Notes: a model not told the origin generated them from the letters alone. 64,000 nt of DNA from Sialis fuliginosa (GCA_961205875.1 OY540811.1:17663248-17727247); one strand, 5' to 3'. Positions 27,401 to 38,576 are shown, counted from the stretch's first letter. Numbers and translations: made by a program.

Positions 27401-29062
27401 TACATTTTCTGTAGTCTGTCGAGCCATTTTATTATATTTTATTTCACACATTTTTATGAACCATAAAAGAACAAAATTTTTGATGAAAATAATTTTGTTA
27501 CCTTCAAAATGTCATAAGTGCTTATTTTTTCGAAATTAAAAAATTTGGCTCGACAGACCATAGCGAAAACTTACTATACAGGAACCTTTTTAAATTATTT
27601 AAATCTATACCAGAGAAATCATGCAGACCATGAAGCAACGTTTTCCCAACAGTGGCCTAAAGAATCTCATTTGAAACATATAATTTATGTTCAAAAATTC
27701 GTTTCAATCGACAATATTGTTTTAAAGAGAAATAATAATAGTTGGATTAAGATTTTATTCTAATATATATTAAAATAATATTGTTTTCGATGTTGAAACA
27801 AGGATTATCTTCACCCAATATAAAATATAAATAAATATGGTTTCGATACGTTTAAGCGTGTTGACTTTACATACATATGCACCAGTGTTTTAATATAAGA
27901 TATGGACAGCAAATTTAATTTATTCTGCTAAAAAAAGTTATTTTTTTAATCTTGATAAAATCATTTAAAAAATATTAGATATAAAAAATTATAAAACCGA
28001 ATTTTGAAATAAATTTACCAACGATCTTTTTCAAATGAATTATCTTTTAATCTTCATTATAGCATTTTCGTTACTGTCCACGGTCATCTGTGAATAGAAT
28101 TCCCTATAATGATTAATAACATTAACAGAAATAAGTTTGTTGACTTTTCCCATTCAAATATTTAAATTCAAAGTGCGTATTGAAAAATGTATGCGTGATA
28201 GTCTTAATAGATATTTTACTATGACTAATAATTACACATATATTGTTACAACATACATTGTTGATATACATTATTATCGATATTGTAACCAAGAGTTTTA
28301 TTTATACTTTTACATGATGGTGTCTCTGGTGAACAATTTACATTAATTATGTAAATTAAATACTCTTTTAAAAATGCGTTTTTAGTGTTATAAATGAAAT
28401 AAAACGGTCAATGTACAGGGTGGGATGAAATAAAAATTGTGTTAAAATTTAACTGATATTATTTTTATTTAGAATTTACTAATGCGTATTAAATTATTTT
28501 TATATTGCAGTTAATTCAAATAAAAAAACAATCATATTTATGAATGTACATTACTTATTTTCACAGTGTATTTACATTGAATACAATGGAAAATCATGTT
28601 CTCTATCATCCTTTTAAATTTCACGATAATGGTAAGGAATATAAATTATTACTCAAGGATAACAAATACTAAATATTTTAACATCTTTTTAAAAAATTAA
28701 TAAAATAAATACGTCTTTTTAATAAAAACGAAATGTTTGCATTATGTTAAATTAACATTTTACATACCGTGCATAAATTTATTATTTGGTAAATAATAAT
28801 TATTAAATTTTAAACTCAAACAATTAAATTAAATACAACATATTTGTTTGAATAATTATAATATTACAAGTCATAGGTATAATAGGCTATATATAACATT
28901 CACAACAACACAATCATTAATAAAAAAAATCGTCGATATGCCAATAATCAATCAGATATATGTATATTTCTTATAAATCACTTCACCCAATCTTATATTT
29001 ATAAAATAACCCAATCAAAACATATAACACTTACGTGAGCTATTCTGGTATTTGAGAACCAT
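429..29062 (-). CDS. CD36 / scavenger receptor class B family protein, 3' end missing
   Basis: Nine coding exons join with consistent phases: 29062-29035, 17866-17775, 16885-16722, 14507-14363, 11633-11433, 7362-7181, 3737-3451, 1080-962, 554-429. They give 1,344 nt (448 residues) without a stop. Family members are plasma-membrane receptors that bind lipids, lipoproteins or apoptotic cells. Seen here: a short N-terminal tail, a membrane segment at about residues 11-31, the family motif VGPYVY at 89-94, LWGYDD in exon 5, MPHFL in exon 8 and RIQVNL in exon 9. Cysteines at about 275, 305, 345, 347, 353 and 364 match the number and approximate spacing of the six disulfide cysteines of CD36. Several N-x-S/T sites fit an extracellular loop. 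The C-terminal part with the second membrane helix, roughly 60 residues or more, lies beyond the left edge. The first exon is the least certain. It could be a croquemort-like, carotenoid-transport or SNMP relative; I cannot assign the subfamily. Confidence 0.93.
2353..2628. mobile_element. CAGCCACAC-type palindromic MITE, copy 1
   Basis: 276 bp. It starts CAGCCACACAAAAAAAGG and ends CCTTTTTTGTGTGTGGCT. The arms fold almost end to end: GAATCAGAATTTGAGGT is mirrored by ACCTCAAATTCGGATTC, and AACCTCG by CGAGGTT. It shares its terminus with the elements at 13575-13848 and 40699-40992 but has a different interior. Confidence 0.75.
6078..6935. mobile_element. Foldback-like inverted repeat, about 860 bp
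   Basis: The left arm (about 6122-6470) and right arm (about 6640-6930) are imperfect inverted copies. GGTAAGAGATACAGATTT is mirrored by AAATCTGTATCTTTTACC; GTTACAAGCC by GGCTTGTAAC; CACTAAGTTG by CAACTTAGTG. The left end AGGATGTCCAAGATAAACG resembles other GTCCAAGATA termini in the window (4087). It sits in an intron of the CD36-family gene. Confidence 0.75.
7733..8350. mobile_element. hAT-like non-autonomous element, about 620 bp
   Basis: The right end CAAACTT... (reverse strand CAGTGGTTCCCAAACTT) and left end GTCGTTCCCAA carry the CAGTGGTTCCCAA terminus common in hAT elements. Flanks ATATATTA and ATATAGAT are similar but not identical 8-mers. The interior is AT-rich and non-coding. Confidence 0.6.
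8845..9352. mobile_element. TIR element, about 508 bp, TA target site
   Basis: The left end GGGTCGAGCGGGGTAAA and right end TTTTACCCCAGTTGACCC are inverted repeats, with TA duplicated at 8843-8844 and 9353-9354. The interior has no long reading frame. It lies within an intron of the CD36-family gene. Confidence 0.75.
12985..13486. mobile_element. TIR element, about 502 bp, TA target site
   Basis: Left end AGGTACTGGCACCAGTTTTG and right end CCAAGACTGGTGCCAGTACC form a long inverted repeat. TA is duplicated at 12983-12984 and 13487-13488. No coding capacity. Confidence 0.8.
13575..13848. mobile_element. CAGCCACAC-type palindromic MITE, copy 2 (left end degraded)
   Basis: The right end is TTTTGTGTGGCTG preceded by GGTATCGCACAC and TAGGTCGCTTTTTT. 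The interior is a strong hairpin in which TTGAGCTTGAATTTC is mirrored by AATTCAAGCTCAA. The interior is shared with 40699-40992. The left terminus is not recognisable, so the boundary is approximate. Confidence 0.7.
15131..15872. mobile_element. Palindromic TIR element, about 740 bp
   Basis: Both ends carry a GGGGTGTC/GGATGTCCC type terminus followed by CTTTCAGGAGTT and its complement AACTCCTGAAAA. Further inside, GCTCCAGGGGGCACCCAA (15352-15369) is mirrored by TTGGGTGCCCCCTGGAGC (15614-15631). The arms therefore extend more than 200 bp, interrupted by divergence. A 65-codon reading frame inside is not protein-like. Confidence 0.8.
20467..20605. mobile_element. MITE, about 140 bp, with GGTGTAACC ends
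   Basis: GAGGTGTAACCAAAA on the left is mirrored by AACAGGTTACACCCG on the right. Inside, ATCTCTACAATC is mirrored by ATTGTAGAGAT. It directly abuts a CAGTGGCGTCACTAAGGGG terminus at 20610. Confidence 0.65.
20610..20925. mobile_element. CAGTGGCG-type element fragment with G homopolymers
   Basis: It begins CAGTGGCGTCACTAAGGGG and continues into a long G run. It also contains CACCCGTGTAAAAAATAAA (20827-20845), a second G run near 20865, and ends near CACCCCCCTCCTGCTCG. The right terminus does not match the left, so it is truncated or composite. Confidence 0.4.
22050..22380. repeat. Inverted repeat (foldback), about 330 bp
   Basis: Arms 22060-22165 and 22285-22375 mirror each other: AACTACAACTTAACCAAGTA against TACTTGGTTAAGTTGTAGTA, AAAAATGACTGAAA against TTTTCAGTCATTTTT, and CAGATCACATT against AATGTGATCTG. 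Unit ends are not clear. Confidence 0.7.
25600..26420. repeat. TAAGTA/GTACTT-rich element
   Basis: Over about 800 bp the words TACTTA, TAAGTA, GTACTT and AAGTAC occur very many times in both orientations, forming many overlapping small hairpins. The right edge TATTGCACAACTCTG looks like a transposon terminus (reverse CAGAGTTGTGCAATA); a matching left end was not found. Confidence 0.55.
27414..27560. mobile_element. MITE, about 147 bp, with GTCTGTCGAGCCA ends
   Basis: Left GTCTGTCGAGCCA and right TGGCTCGACAGACCA are inverted repeats, with TA just outside on both sides. No coding capacity. Confidence 0.75.
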
Positions 29063-29080
29063 TGTCACTTCGATTAAGTT
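29035..29080 (-). CDS. Putative first exon of the CD36-family gene
   Basis: On the minus strand an ATG at 29062 (context GTGACAATGG) opens nine codons and one extra base before a strong donor (C|GTAAGTG, GT at 29034-29033). The leftover C plus the first two bases of the next exon (GT at 17866-17865) makes an Arg codon and keeps the frame into the transmembrane exon. The short tail MVLKYQNSSR is typical of the cytosolic N-terminus of this family. A possible acceptor (TGATTATAG) ends at 29081, so this may be preceded by a non-coding 5' exon. The resulting intron 1 is 11.2 kb. The evidence is phase and splice signals only; a transcript would settle it. Confidence 0.6.
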
Positions 29081-29279
29081 CTATAATCAAAACAAAACAA
29101 TAACAACAGATATACACCGGTAAAATCCTTATCACTATTATCAACAATTAAAAATCCGCGCGGAAATTGTCACAAAACATAAATTTATAAACACTGCATT
29201 TGTTTACAAGCTCGATACGTTTTTAAATGCAACATCTGAAAAAGTCATCTTATATCTATAAAAATGCTTAATAAGTATA

Positions 29280-29470
29280 CGGGGAAGCACATAGGGTGGT
29301 GGGGGCAGGTCTTGCAGATCACTACGACAAACCAATAGGCGTCACTATCAAGGATATTGTCCTAAAGGTGGTGGAACGACGTCACGAAATGCGTGTGGTA
29401 CGTGGTTCTATGGTTTATGTACAAACGGCAGACTCGTTGCTGATTGTTCACATGTTGATGTTAGATCTGT
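29280..29470 (-). promoter_or_regulatory. Candidate promoter or 5' UTR region of the CD36-family gene
   Basis: A block of about 190 bp just upstream of the putative first coding exon is clearly richer in G and C than its surroundings. It contains CGACGTCA (29387-29394, CRE-like) and several CpGs. No TATA box at a convincing distance was recognised. Position and composition are the only evidence. Confidence 0.25.
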
Positions 29471-30572
29471 AAATAAATATTAGATTAATTAGATTTCGGC
29501 TGTCATTGGAGATCTAGAATGAAGTATACATTTGTAAGCTTTGAAGAACCAGGGATTTTTTTCGAAAACGGCTTAACTTATAGATTGGAACAAAGACCAT
29601 TTTCATGATTTTATATCTTGTTTTTAAAAATAGATCTGAATATTTTGTGTGACGTTAAACAAGGCTGCCAGCATTTTCAAATTGCACTATATTGCTTTCT
29701 ACTGGAAAGTTGATGTTTTGCTGATTAAAACTATGCCTTTATATAATTTAAATAGAGCAGTTTAAATCGAAGATATATGTATATTTTGTCAACTGTAACC
29801 TACCTTATCTGATAATTATAGTTTTGTTACTAGACAACTCTTGATATTTTTCATAACGTTGATTGAAATAGTTGCTGTTACATTATAGAACTATAATTAC
29901 TATAAATAGTAGCCATTTGTCTGTCACATAACTGACATAACGCATGAAATTAGCTGTACAAGTAAACATAATTAACTATTGAAATTTTCTTATATCTGTT
30001 CCAAATTATAAGATTCTTTAGTAACTATAATACCAGGGTTGAAGTGCGAAGAACTCAAGATCAGAGCCCCTAGTTATCAAATAACGTAGGCTATTATAAA
30101 CAAAAAAAATATTGTCTCAACATTAATGATCATTGATAAGCTCGATTTAAATTTATAAATAACTTATTACTAAACTAAACTAATAATTCAGTAAATAGAT
30201 TAATAAATGTCGTCAAGATAATAAATGGTTGGGCATTTTTTATATGAAACTTTTTCTGGAAAAATATAAAAGTTACATAAACGAGTGTTTTTTATCATCT
30301 CCGGTCCACGCGATAGATTATAACGCTGACTTCACACTCGTTAAGATCTTTTCCAAGCAGATCGCGTCATTTGGTATAAATATGTCATCTTAATTATTGA
30401 AAAAAATCTTAAACTTAGCACATAATAAAAAGGTAATATATTTTACCCATTTTTTAAATAAAATTTTAATCACGGTTTAATTACTTACGATGATTATTTG
30501 GATTGAACTATGTACATTTTTTTGTCTGTTATAAGTTATAATTATATATATGTATGTATGTAAATTTATAAA

Positions 30573-30815
30573 AAAGTTGTGGGGTAATTTAGGTCAAAAA
30601 CACAGATACAACTAAGAGTTAAAAATTAGTTTAACTCTAAGTTATATCTGTGTTTTTTTGGTTTTTAGTATTACAAAATGTTAATTTTATGCATTGATAA
30701 AGGACGAATGAGGTCCGAAAAATAAGCTTATTTATGCAAATTAAATACAATAAACATAAGAATTTTATGATTTATTAGTAAAAAAATTTTTTGACTGAAA
30801 TTACCCCACAACTTT
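30573..30815. mobile_element. MITE, about 243 bp, with AAGTTGTGGGGTAATTT ends
   Basis: AAGTTGTGGGGTAATTTAGG at the left is mirrored by GAAATTACCCCACAACTT at the right. An inner hairpin (ACACAGATACAACTAAGAGT against ACTCTAAGTTATATCTGTGT) lies at about 30600-30653. Confidence 0.78.
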
Positions 30816-31992
30816 TCTATAAATATTGGAATAAAATGGTCAGATATATTAATAGCAAGTTTAAATATGTATGTATTATGTATATATCACTGTCTATTAT
30901 TACATGTAATAGGTAAGTTAAATTATCATTAGTAAAGAAAAATAATACGTTTTTAGTTTTTATTGAACTAATATATTCAAATCTGGGTTACATAGTGCGA
31001 TTTGTAGTAGTTTTAGTCTATATGTACTTATATTTTTCTCTGAATTCTTAGTTTGCATTTATTTTATTTATAAGTTAATGCAACAAGTATACTTATTGGT
31101 AAATTATGTATATTATTACAGTTGCATGAAAATGTACATATAAGACGTATTATTTTAATTTTAAAGTAATTATTAATAAATAAACAGATACAATGTTGTA
31201 TTAATTGTACATTACCTATTGTGTCACGTGTTGATCCAAACAAAATTATAAATAATTGCTACTGCATATATAAAACATAATAATATTTAAGGCAAATATT
31301 TAAAATGACTTTTTGCTGTGAAAATGGTATCTGAATGATTCTGAACATAAATGGTAAGTATCAGTTTAAAAATTATTTCCATTAAACCCGTCCACACGAT
31401 AAGTTTGATCTGAATAGATAAAAATATAAATTATTATTAATATAAGTACAAGTATACTTTCATTTTAGTTATTTTTATTAACTATGAGTGAAATACGCAA
31501 AATTTTTATTGGGTAATTATTTTATTATTAATTATTAAATACTCACAGTTTAAAATTAAACACAGAATCGTTAATGATGCAAAACATAAACTGCCACTTG
31601 AATTAAAATCTATCACACAAGTGGTCAGTTTTTGTTTCAGATCAGTCATCTTTCATTAAATTAAAATAACTTACTTATTTATTTATTTATTTATTATAGT
31701 TACAAGTTTACAAAATGTACGAAATTTTTATCAAAAAACATAAGAAATATTTATTTTCATTTTTACATTTAGCAAAGAAAATATCTGAAGATTTGAAAAT
31801 TTGAATTATTTTTATAATTTATAAAAATATAAATTTCAATCTAAAATGCTACTGATTTCTTTAAATATAAACCACTTTTTCTATTTTACTTAATGCGTAT
31901 TTTATACCATTAATACATTATTATACTAAAAAAATTGGATTTTTATGCAACTTCAGTTTAGTTAACTTCTCTATGATTAATATTAAAATATA

Positions 31993-32511
31993 CAGTCGAA
32001 CCCGGTTATTGCAAATCGGATATAACGACAACTCTGTCTTAACGTCAAAACTACTTCTGATAAATTAATATCACAATATAAATAATGTTATTTTTTCTGT
32101 TACAACGTCAGCCTAACTCGGCTGTAACGTTAAAATGATTTTTTCTTTTGAGTTTCTTGTGTTTTTATAATGTGCACGGTTTTATCCTCAGTAAATGTAT
32201 TTTAAGAAATGAAATTGTTGGGTTGTTATCGTACACAATTTGTATCTATTTTTTAATTATTTTAAATACAATAATGTGTAATAAATACATATACTTTGTG
32301 TTCATTTAAGTCTGCTGAAATAATATTTTTTGTATTAAGTACCTTAGCGTCCTTAGCTCTGTAACAGCATCTGAATAAAATGTTTTTTATATGATAAAAA
32401 ATCACCCGTGGTTGGTTTTTGATTTTTTCCCCAACCTCGGTTACAACGTCATTTGGTTATATCTACATAAATCTGTGGTCCCTAGAATGTCGCTATAACC
32501 GAGTTTGACTG
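31993..32511. mobile_element. pogo-like non-autonomous element (TA target site)
   Basis: 519 bp, flanked by TA on both sides. The left end CAGTCGAACCCGGTTAT and right end ATAACCGAGTTTGACTG are inverted repeats of the pogo/Tigger kind. Internal sequence repeats part of the same motif (AACTCGG, CGGTTACAACGTC). No transposase is visible. Confidence 0.8.
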
Positions 32512-33459
32512 TATTAAGGTTTATTCATAATCTTTTTTTCAAAAATTATTCTTTTGAGTTTCTATACTCCCCTTTTTCTTTGCTGGTACTACGTCAATAT
32601 AAAATATACGATTATGTATATTATTTTCCCTTACGTCAATGATAATATGTATGCAAAATCAACTAAATGATATATGTATTATGAGAAGTGTAATAAAAAC
32701 TACACAAATGCATTTAATTGATAAATAATTGTTGGTTAGATCAAAAAAACATGCACTTTAATTGTCCAGGTCACGATATGTTTTCTAATGTATTCTTATG
32801 AATGACATTTATTTATCAATAACAAAGTGTTGGCTGATTTATTACATTTCAAACAATTTTATGAAATATTTTATAATTATTCATTTAGTGTCTTCGGAAA
32901 AATTATTATCATATAAAAAAAGTATTAAAACATTATTTAACATTTTAACATTAAATATGCTAGGTAATAATAGAACGTACGTGTAGTAATTATAATTAAA
33001 AATTTTATTTAATAAAATATAGCTATAATTGTGCTCTCAAATACACATACACATATGTATGTATTTCACAAACATATTCTCAACACATTTTCCAAGTAAC
33101 AATCAACCACGAAGGAGCTGTCTGAAAAGACTAAGCCAGCAAACAATAATACATGAAGAAAAACTAATTTAAAAAAGTTACAATTTTATTTAATAAACTT
33201 CGACTATAAATAATAATCAATGCAAATTTATTCAAATTTTAGTCATTTTAGTTACGAACTTACAAGTAAAATTTTTTATCTGTTTAAATATTGTGACATA
33301 TTTAAAACGTAAGTAGGTACGTCATGATTTCTTAATGTGAAATATAATGTGATATATTCAAAGTTTCCGAACGTATTTGATGACGATTAGGGTCCTCTTT
33401 TCTTATAAATAATAATTTTACTGAATTCAGCAATATGGAATACGTCAGAGAAAGAAAAT

Positions 33460-33640
33460 TTAAGTAGACCACTGCTAATCAGTGGATAATCACTGTACAA
33501 ATAAGTTGATAGTCACTGAACAAATCAATGAATCATTGCTAATATGGTCAAAATCACTGGTTAATCAATGAGAACTAGTATAGATCACTGATTTTCATTA
33601 AATTTTTTTATAACTTTTATTATGTGGAATTCTCACTGAT
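33460..33640. repeat. Cluster of TCACTG/TCAATG words
   Basis: At least eight near-copies of AATCACTGA or its variants (AATCAGTGG, AGTCACTGA, AATCAATGA, GATCACTGA, CTCACTGAT) occur in about 180 bp, at irregular spacing. It ends beside the hAT-type MITE at 33652. Confidence 0.5.
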
Positions 33641-33651
33641 TCAGTTTAAGA

Positions 33652-33783
33652 TAGGGTTGCCAGAATATCTCTTTTTAAGAGAACATAGGTATTCTCTTTT
33701 TGAGCTTTGATCTTTTTTTTATATTGAAATGTTCTCTTAATGGAATAGTTCTCTTTTTACATCTTGAGTTTCTGGCAACCCTA
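33652..33783. mobile_element. hAT-type MITE with 8-bp target duplication
   Basis: The 132-bp element starts TAGGGTTGCCAGA and ends with the near-complement TCTGGCAACCCTA. The flanks 33644-33651 and 33784-33791 are both GTTTAAGA, a perfect 8-bp target-site duplication as made by hAT transposases. It has no coding capacity. Confidence 0.88.
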
Positions 33784-35782
33784 GTTTAAGAGAGTAGACA
33801 AACAAAAAATATATCAATTTAAAAAAATACTTACTTATAACAATAAGCATTAGATATTGGCCGAACATAAATAATTTATGAAATATTGTCATTTTTTCAT
33901 AATAATGTCTATCACTTCACCGATCGCAAAAACAGTGATTATAATAAATTAAATGATGCGTGTTTTTTTACTATAACAATATTAATTTTTATATTAATTA
34001 ATGACTATCAACACAAATACACTTAATCCATCATATTTCAAACGAACAATTAATTATTAAATTGAATATAAAACAACAACATTCACATCTATTAAAATAT
34101 AACAAAGAAACAAAGACATTTAGTATAATTTAAATAATTTTACATTATCACAAAAATTTAATATAAAATTGACTATTTTCAACAATATATATTGAGCAGT
34201 GAAAAATGTATTAATTGTTTTAATTTCTTTGACTTGAGTGTTGATGATTTTTCAGCACACTAATTTATTATAATGTTGTCTTCTTTTAAATAGTTTTAAT
34301 TAATTAATATTCAGTACATACTCAATACTTACAGGAAGAACCAAATTTGACATACTTCTTATACATATGTATGCACATATTACATATATATGTAATCTTT
34401 ATAAGTAACACGACTGGTAGCTTTCAAGGTATTTGTTTTATATGAATACGTATTTATCGGTATATGATTAGGGTAAGTATGATATGTTGGTAGCTCAAAC
34501 ATTCAATTGTTAAAATATATATATTTTTTATATATTTAGTACTATATTAGTCAATGCTGATTTCATTACAACATACATAAATAATAATCTTTTGAGTGAA
34601 ATTTAAAATACCAAATGATATAATTTTTTTAATACAGCTTCTATATTAATCAATAGTTTTCAAAACAGTTTCATTCGTTAGTCATTTATTTTTAAATAAT
34701 TTAAAAAATCCTTTTAGAACGGACTGCACACCTCAATCTCCTTAACCCCAGTTTCAATGAACAACCGGTTACAAGGAGTTTGTAGTTATCTTCAATCTGA
34801 ATATAGTAACAGATAACTGTATGTCATTATTAATTTCATTGGAGCCGATCGTTAATTTTTACTTGTATTGCATCGTTTGTATTTCTATTTAGAAAATTTG
34901 AAATAATAAAGCGTTATTTTTAAATAATATGGTCTATATTGTGAAATATTATTTAAAATGGATTACTTTAAGATTTTCAAACAATTGGTTACATTTATTT
35001 TACAATTTTTTATGAACATAACTTTGGATTTTCAATAAGGGGATCTCGATTGGTCCAAACAGTTTGAGATAAACTACTGGTAACTATCGTTTTGGAACTT
35101 TCATTAATGGGATCTCACTTGATATCAAAATTATATAAAAAATATTGATCTGAACCTTTCTATTATACAATAGCTATATGATCTGAAGTATTCAATCTGT
35201 TATTTGAGATTTTTCAGAAAGAAAAATTAAATTTCAGAAAAAAAATCGTTCAATGATACTTTTTTTAGTATTTACTAATTCCAAAACTTTTATATGTAAA
35301 ATCGTTAATAAGCCATTTACTATTAAGTTTTCAATTCACATTCGTTAAAGGTAAACCATCGAAATTAAATATTCTTCAAAAAAGTTTTCGAAGTACCCGC
35401 ATATGTTATTATCATAAATGTTAATCATATTATGGCTATTTAATAATGAATTGTCATATATTATATTATGTATAGTAATATTATCAAAGTATACTTGTGT
35501 ACTTTAATAATATTGACATAAAATAGAACCAAAATTTAACACTGTCAATAATTGTACAGTTGATATTTTTCAACAATGTTTTTATCATTGTCACTTTTGA
35601 CATTCTTAAATGATTGGATTCATTATTAATCAATGAAATAGTAATCATTATGTATAATCATCAACCTTGGCTATGCTATCCAATCATTCAGATATTGATT
35701 TGTTCAAAATAAACGATTATTTGGTAATGTTAGACTAACAATTAGACAAAATTATAATTTTACCATAGTAAATTTAATACTA

Positions 35783-36512
35783 CATGGACTGAAAAGTCTT
35801 TGGCCTAGCAATGAAAAAAAATTGTTTTTAATAAAAAAAACTATTTGATTCTTCGACATAATCTCCATCTAGATTAATAAACTTGTTCCAACGGTCCTCT
35901 AATGTTTCAATACCGGTCTTATAGTGGTTTGCGTCAAGTCCTACAAAATAGACGTTTTCCAACTCGACCTCTTCATTAGAGTAAAATCTTTTGCCAGAGA
36001 GACACATTTTCAATTTCGGAAAAAGGTAGTAGTCGCTGGGACCAGATCAGGAGGATACGGTGGGTGCAGAACCAATTCATAGCGTAATTCCTTCAATTTA
36101 TCGGTCGTAACGTGAGCCATGTGAGATGGTGCATTGTCTTGGAGAAAAAATATTTTTTTCTTCGCCACAGTAATATTTTTTGTTGATTGTTCTACCATGT
36201 TGAAATACTACTGAAAAATACTAGCAAGAACTTTACCGGCCGACTGTTATGTTTTTGGGTGTTTCGGACGGCTTTCATCAGGCAATAACCATTCTGCTGA
36301 CTGTCGATTGGACTTGTGTGTAGTAATAGATCCACGTTTCATCCATTGTCACAAATCGCATGAAAAACTCTTTCTTATTGTGGTGAAACAGTGCCAATTT
36401 TAATTTGAAAATATATATGAAGGATATGACCAGCACGTTCCTTTTAAATGTCTATGGTGTTAGCTAGCTCACTCACTTTCACCTTGCGATCATTCAACAC
36501 AGTTTATAAAAT
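35783..36512 (-). pseudogene. Broken mariner-family (Tc1/mariner, DD34D-type) transposase remnant
   Basis: On the minus strand, fragments in shifting frames match the order of mariner transposase blocks. First comes a helix-turn-helix-like segment (near 36490-36450, LNDRKVKVSELA), then MDETWI with the first catalytic-type Asp (about 36355), then DNAPSH with the second (about 36130). Next is HPPYPPDLVP followed by a frameshift (about 36040) into SDYYLFPKLK, and finally a C-terminal GDYVEE (35850). Stops and at least two frame changes make it non-functional. A terminal-repeat-like sequence (TGGACTGAAAAGTCTTTGG) lies at 35785-35803; the opposite end was not found. Such elements cut and paste at TA sites. 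Confidence 0.85.
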
Positions 36513-37611
36513 AATAATAATAATGTTTTGAAGAATTAAAAAAAAAACAACTATAATTATGAATGAATCAATATTATTTTGAATAAAAATTAATTATTAA
36601 TGAGGACAAATATTTGCTTAAGATATAAATATTTAAATGTATTTTGAAAAATATCAATATTTATTATTTATTTGTTTTCTAGCACAAAGTTTTTTGAACC
36701 TATGGAATCCATAAACTATAATAGTGTGATTTTATATCCTTCGCTCATATTTTTATACTATCAATAAAAATTAAATAAAGTGAAATTTTATTCTTCCTAT
36801 TTTACTAATCTGTATTAAATTAATACAGTATATAATGTAAACAATTTAATCCTTTTATTATAAACAATATCATTAGGCCTTCATTTGTTATTTTTTAATC
36901 TCATGACATAGTTTTGGTGTACGATGTAAGACAAAATAAATGATTCATAAAAATTAAAAGACTTTACCTTGTTTATTTACCCTTGTAAGGTTTTAAAACT
37001 CGGGGTTTATCTCAGAAAAATTGTTATACTGAGAAAAGCTACATTAACAGTTGATATTTGTTCAACATATTATGTGTTAACATTTTCAATTGAACTTCCA
37101 ATAACAAATTAATTAGTTATACATTATTCATACAGGTTGATGAGTAATACAGACAAACCTCAACATTTGTACTATATTATCGTACATTTTGTGAGTAACT
37201 ATGTTCTGTATATTTAACCACTTATTTCTTAAAATCTGACTTATCGCAAGAAGGTAAGACAATTAATACAGCATGATATAGAAGATATAACTATCTATCA
37301 AGAGTAGTGTACAACTATTACACCTGATGGTGCTAATAAACCTCGTTAAATTTATTAAAATTACGTCTCAATAACTAGGTTTATGTTTATATTTTGCATA
37401 AATACCTATGTTTTCAATGTAAAATAAATATTTACATTCAACTTAAATGCATGTATAAATAAATATACTTTCGTTATACATACACATTTTCAAAAACCGA
37501 TTATGAAGAAATGTCGAAAACTACACCTAATACAAATATTGATTATTTTTTGTTATTGAATATTTTATAGCAACTTTCTGTTTTTTTTTATGATTTCAGA
37601 TTTTTTTAATA

Positions 37612-38576
37612 TACAGAGTGACCCATTTTAATTGTCCACCCCTTTTAACTTTTTATGGCGAGGTTCTATCAAAAAACATTCCAGACGAAAGCTACACGGT
37701 TTGGAGTTGGAGGAGGACATCGATGTACTGTGGTTAATTGTTCTTCAGGTGGTGGTTTAATGGTCATTTGAAGGTCAACTCCATTTTTTAATAGAAACTT
37801 CATATTTTAAATGCATATTTTTGTATTGCACGAAAAGCTATGTAAGTTTTGCTAGAAATATTTTTCCTAAAAATGCAACCTGGCACAATACATTCATTTT
37901 CCGAAAAACCTCAACATCCTTGCCTCGCGGCACTAATTTTTCGAGATTATTAAACTGAATACCGTCGACATTAGTATTACTTAATATGCACTACGAGGAA
38001 ATTGCCGATCGGATTGTGCAGATTTTTTTACCCTGGAAAGGGGTGACGAGTTTTTAAATCTCTATTTGCCGACTAAAAATAAAATAAATATGAATAAAAA
38101 CAAAGTATCAAAATCATTTAAGTTGATATACTACGTACAATTCAACTGTTTTTTTAATTGCAATAAAAAATGAATTCTAATTATTTCGATATTAAAAATT
38201 TCAAAAATGTTTACGTTAAGTAATAATAATCGGACCTTTTCAGATAAAATTGATATTCAACCTCCTCATAGTGCACATCGGGTAATACTAATATCAACGG
38301 TTTTCAGTTTTATCAACTCGCAGAATTAATATTATTTACTGTACCAGGTTGCATTTTTAGAAAAAAAATATATCTAGCAAAACTTACATCGTTTTTCAAG
38401 TAGTACAAAAATCTGCATTTAAAATATGAAGTTCCCATTTAAAAAATGCAGTTGACGTTTAAATGACCTTCCTTCAAACTGGCATCTGAAGAACAATTAA
38501 CTACAGTACATCGATTTCCCCTTCCAAACTGTGCATTTTTTGTCTGAACTATTTCTCCATAGAGGGTCACCTGTAT
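37612..38576. mobile_element. Long-TIR element, about 965 bp
   Basis: The ends read TACAGAGTGACCC and GGGTCACCTGTA. The arms of about 300 bp or more can be followed inward: GATGTACTGTGGTTAATTG is mirrored by CAATTAACTACAGTACATC, and GCAACCTGG by CCAGGTTGC. The arms are visibly diverged, so this is an old foldback-like insertion. No transposase is seen. Confidence 0.8.

Larger units (their letters stand above)
17867..29034. other. Intron 1 of the CD36-family gene (11.2 kb) with repeat fragments
   Basis: No coding exon was recognised. Contents: a CpG-containing block at about 19.9-20.3 kb, TIR elements at 20467-20605 and from 20610, a foldback at 22050-22380, and an isolated transposon-like end at about 23066 (GAATGTCCCAAAAGTCTGG). 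There is also a TAAGTA/GTACTT-rich stretch at 25.6-26.4 kb and a MITE at 27414-27560. The large size is typical of a first intron and could hide enhancers, which cannot be read from sequence alone. Confidence 0.6.
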
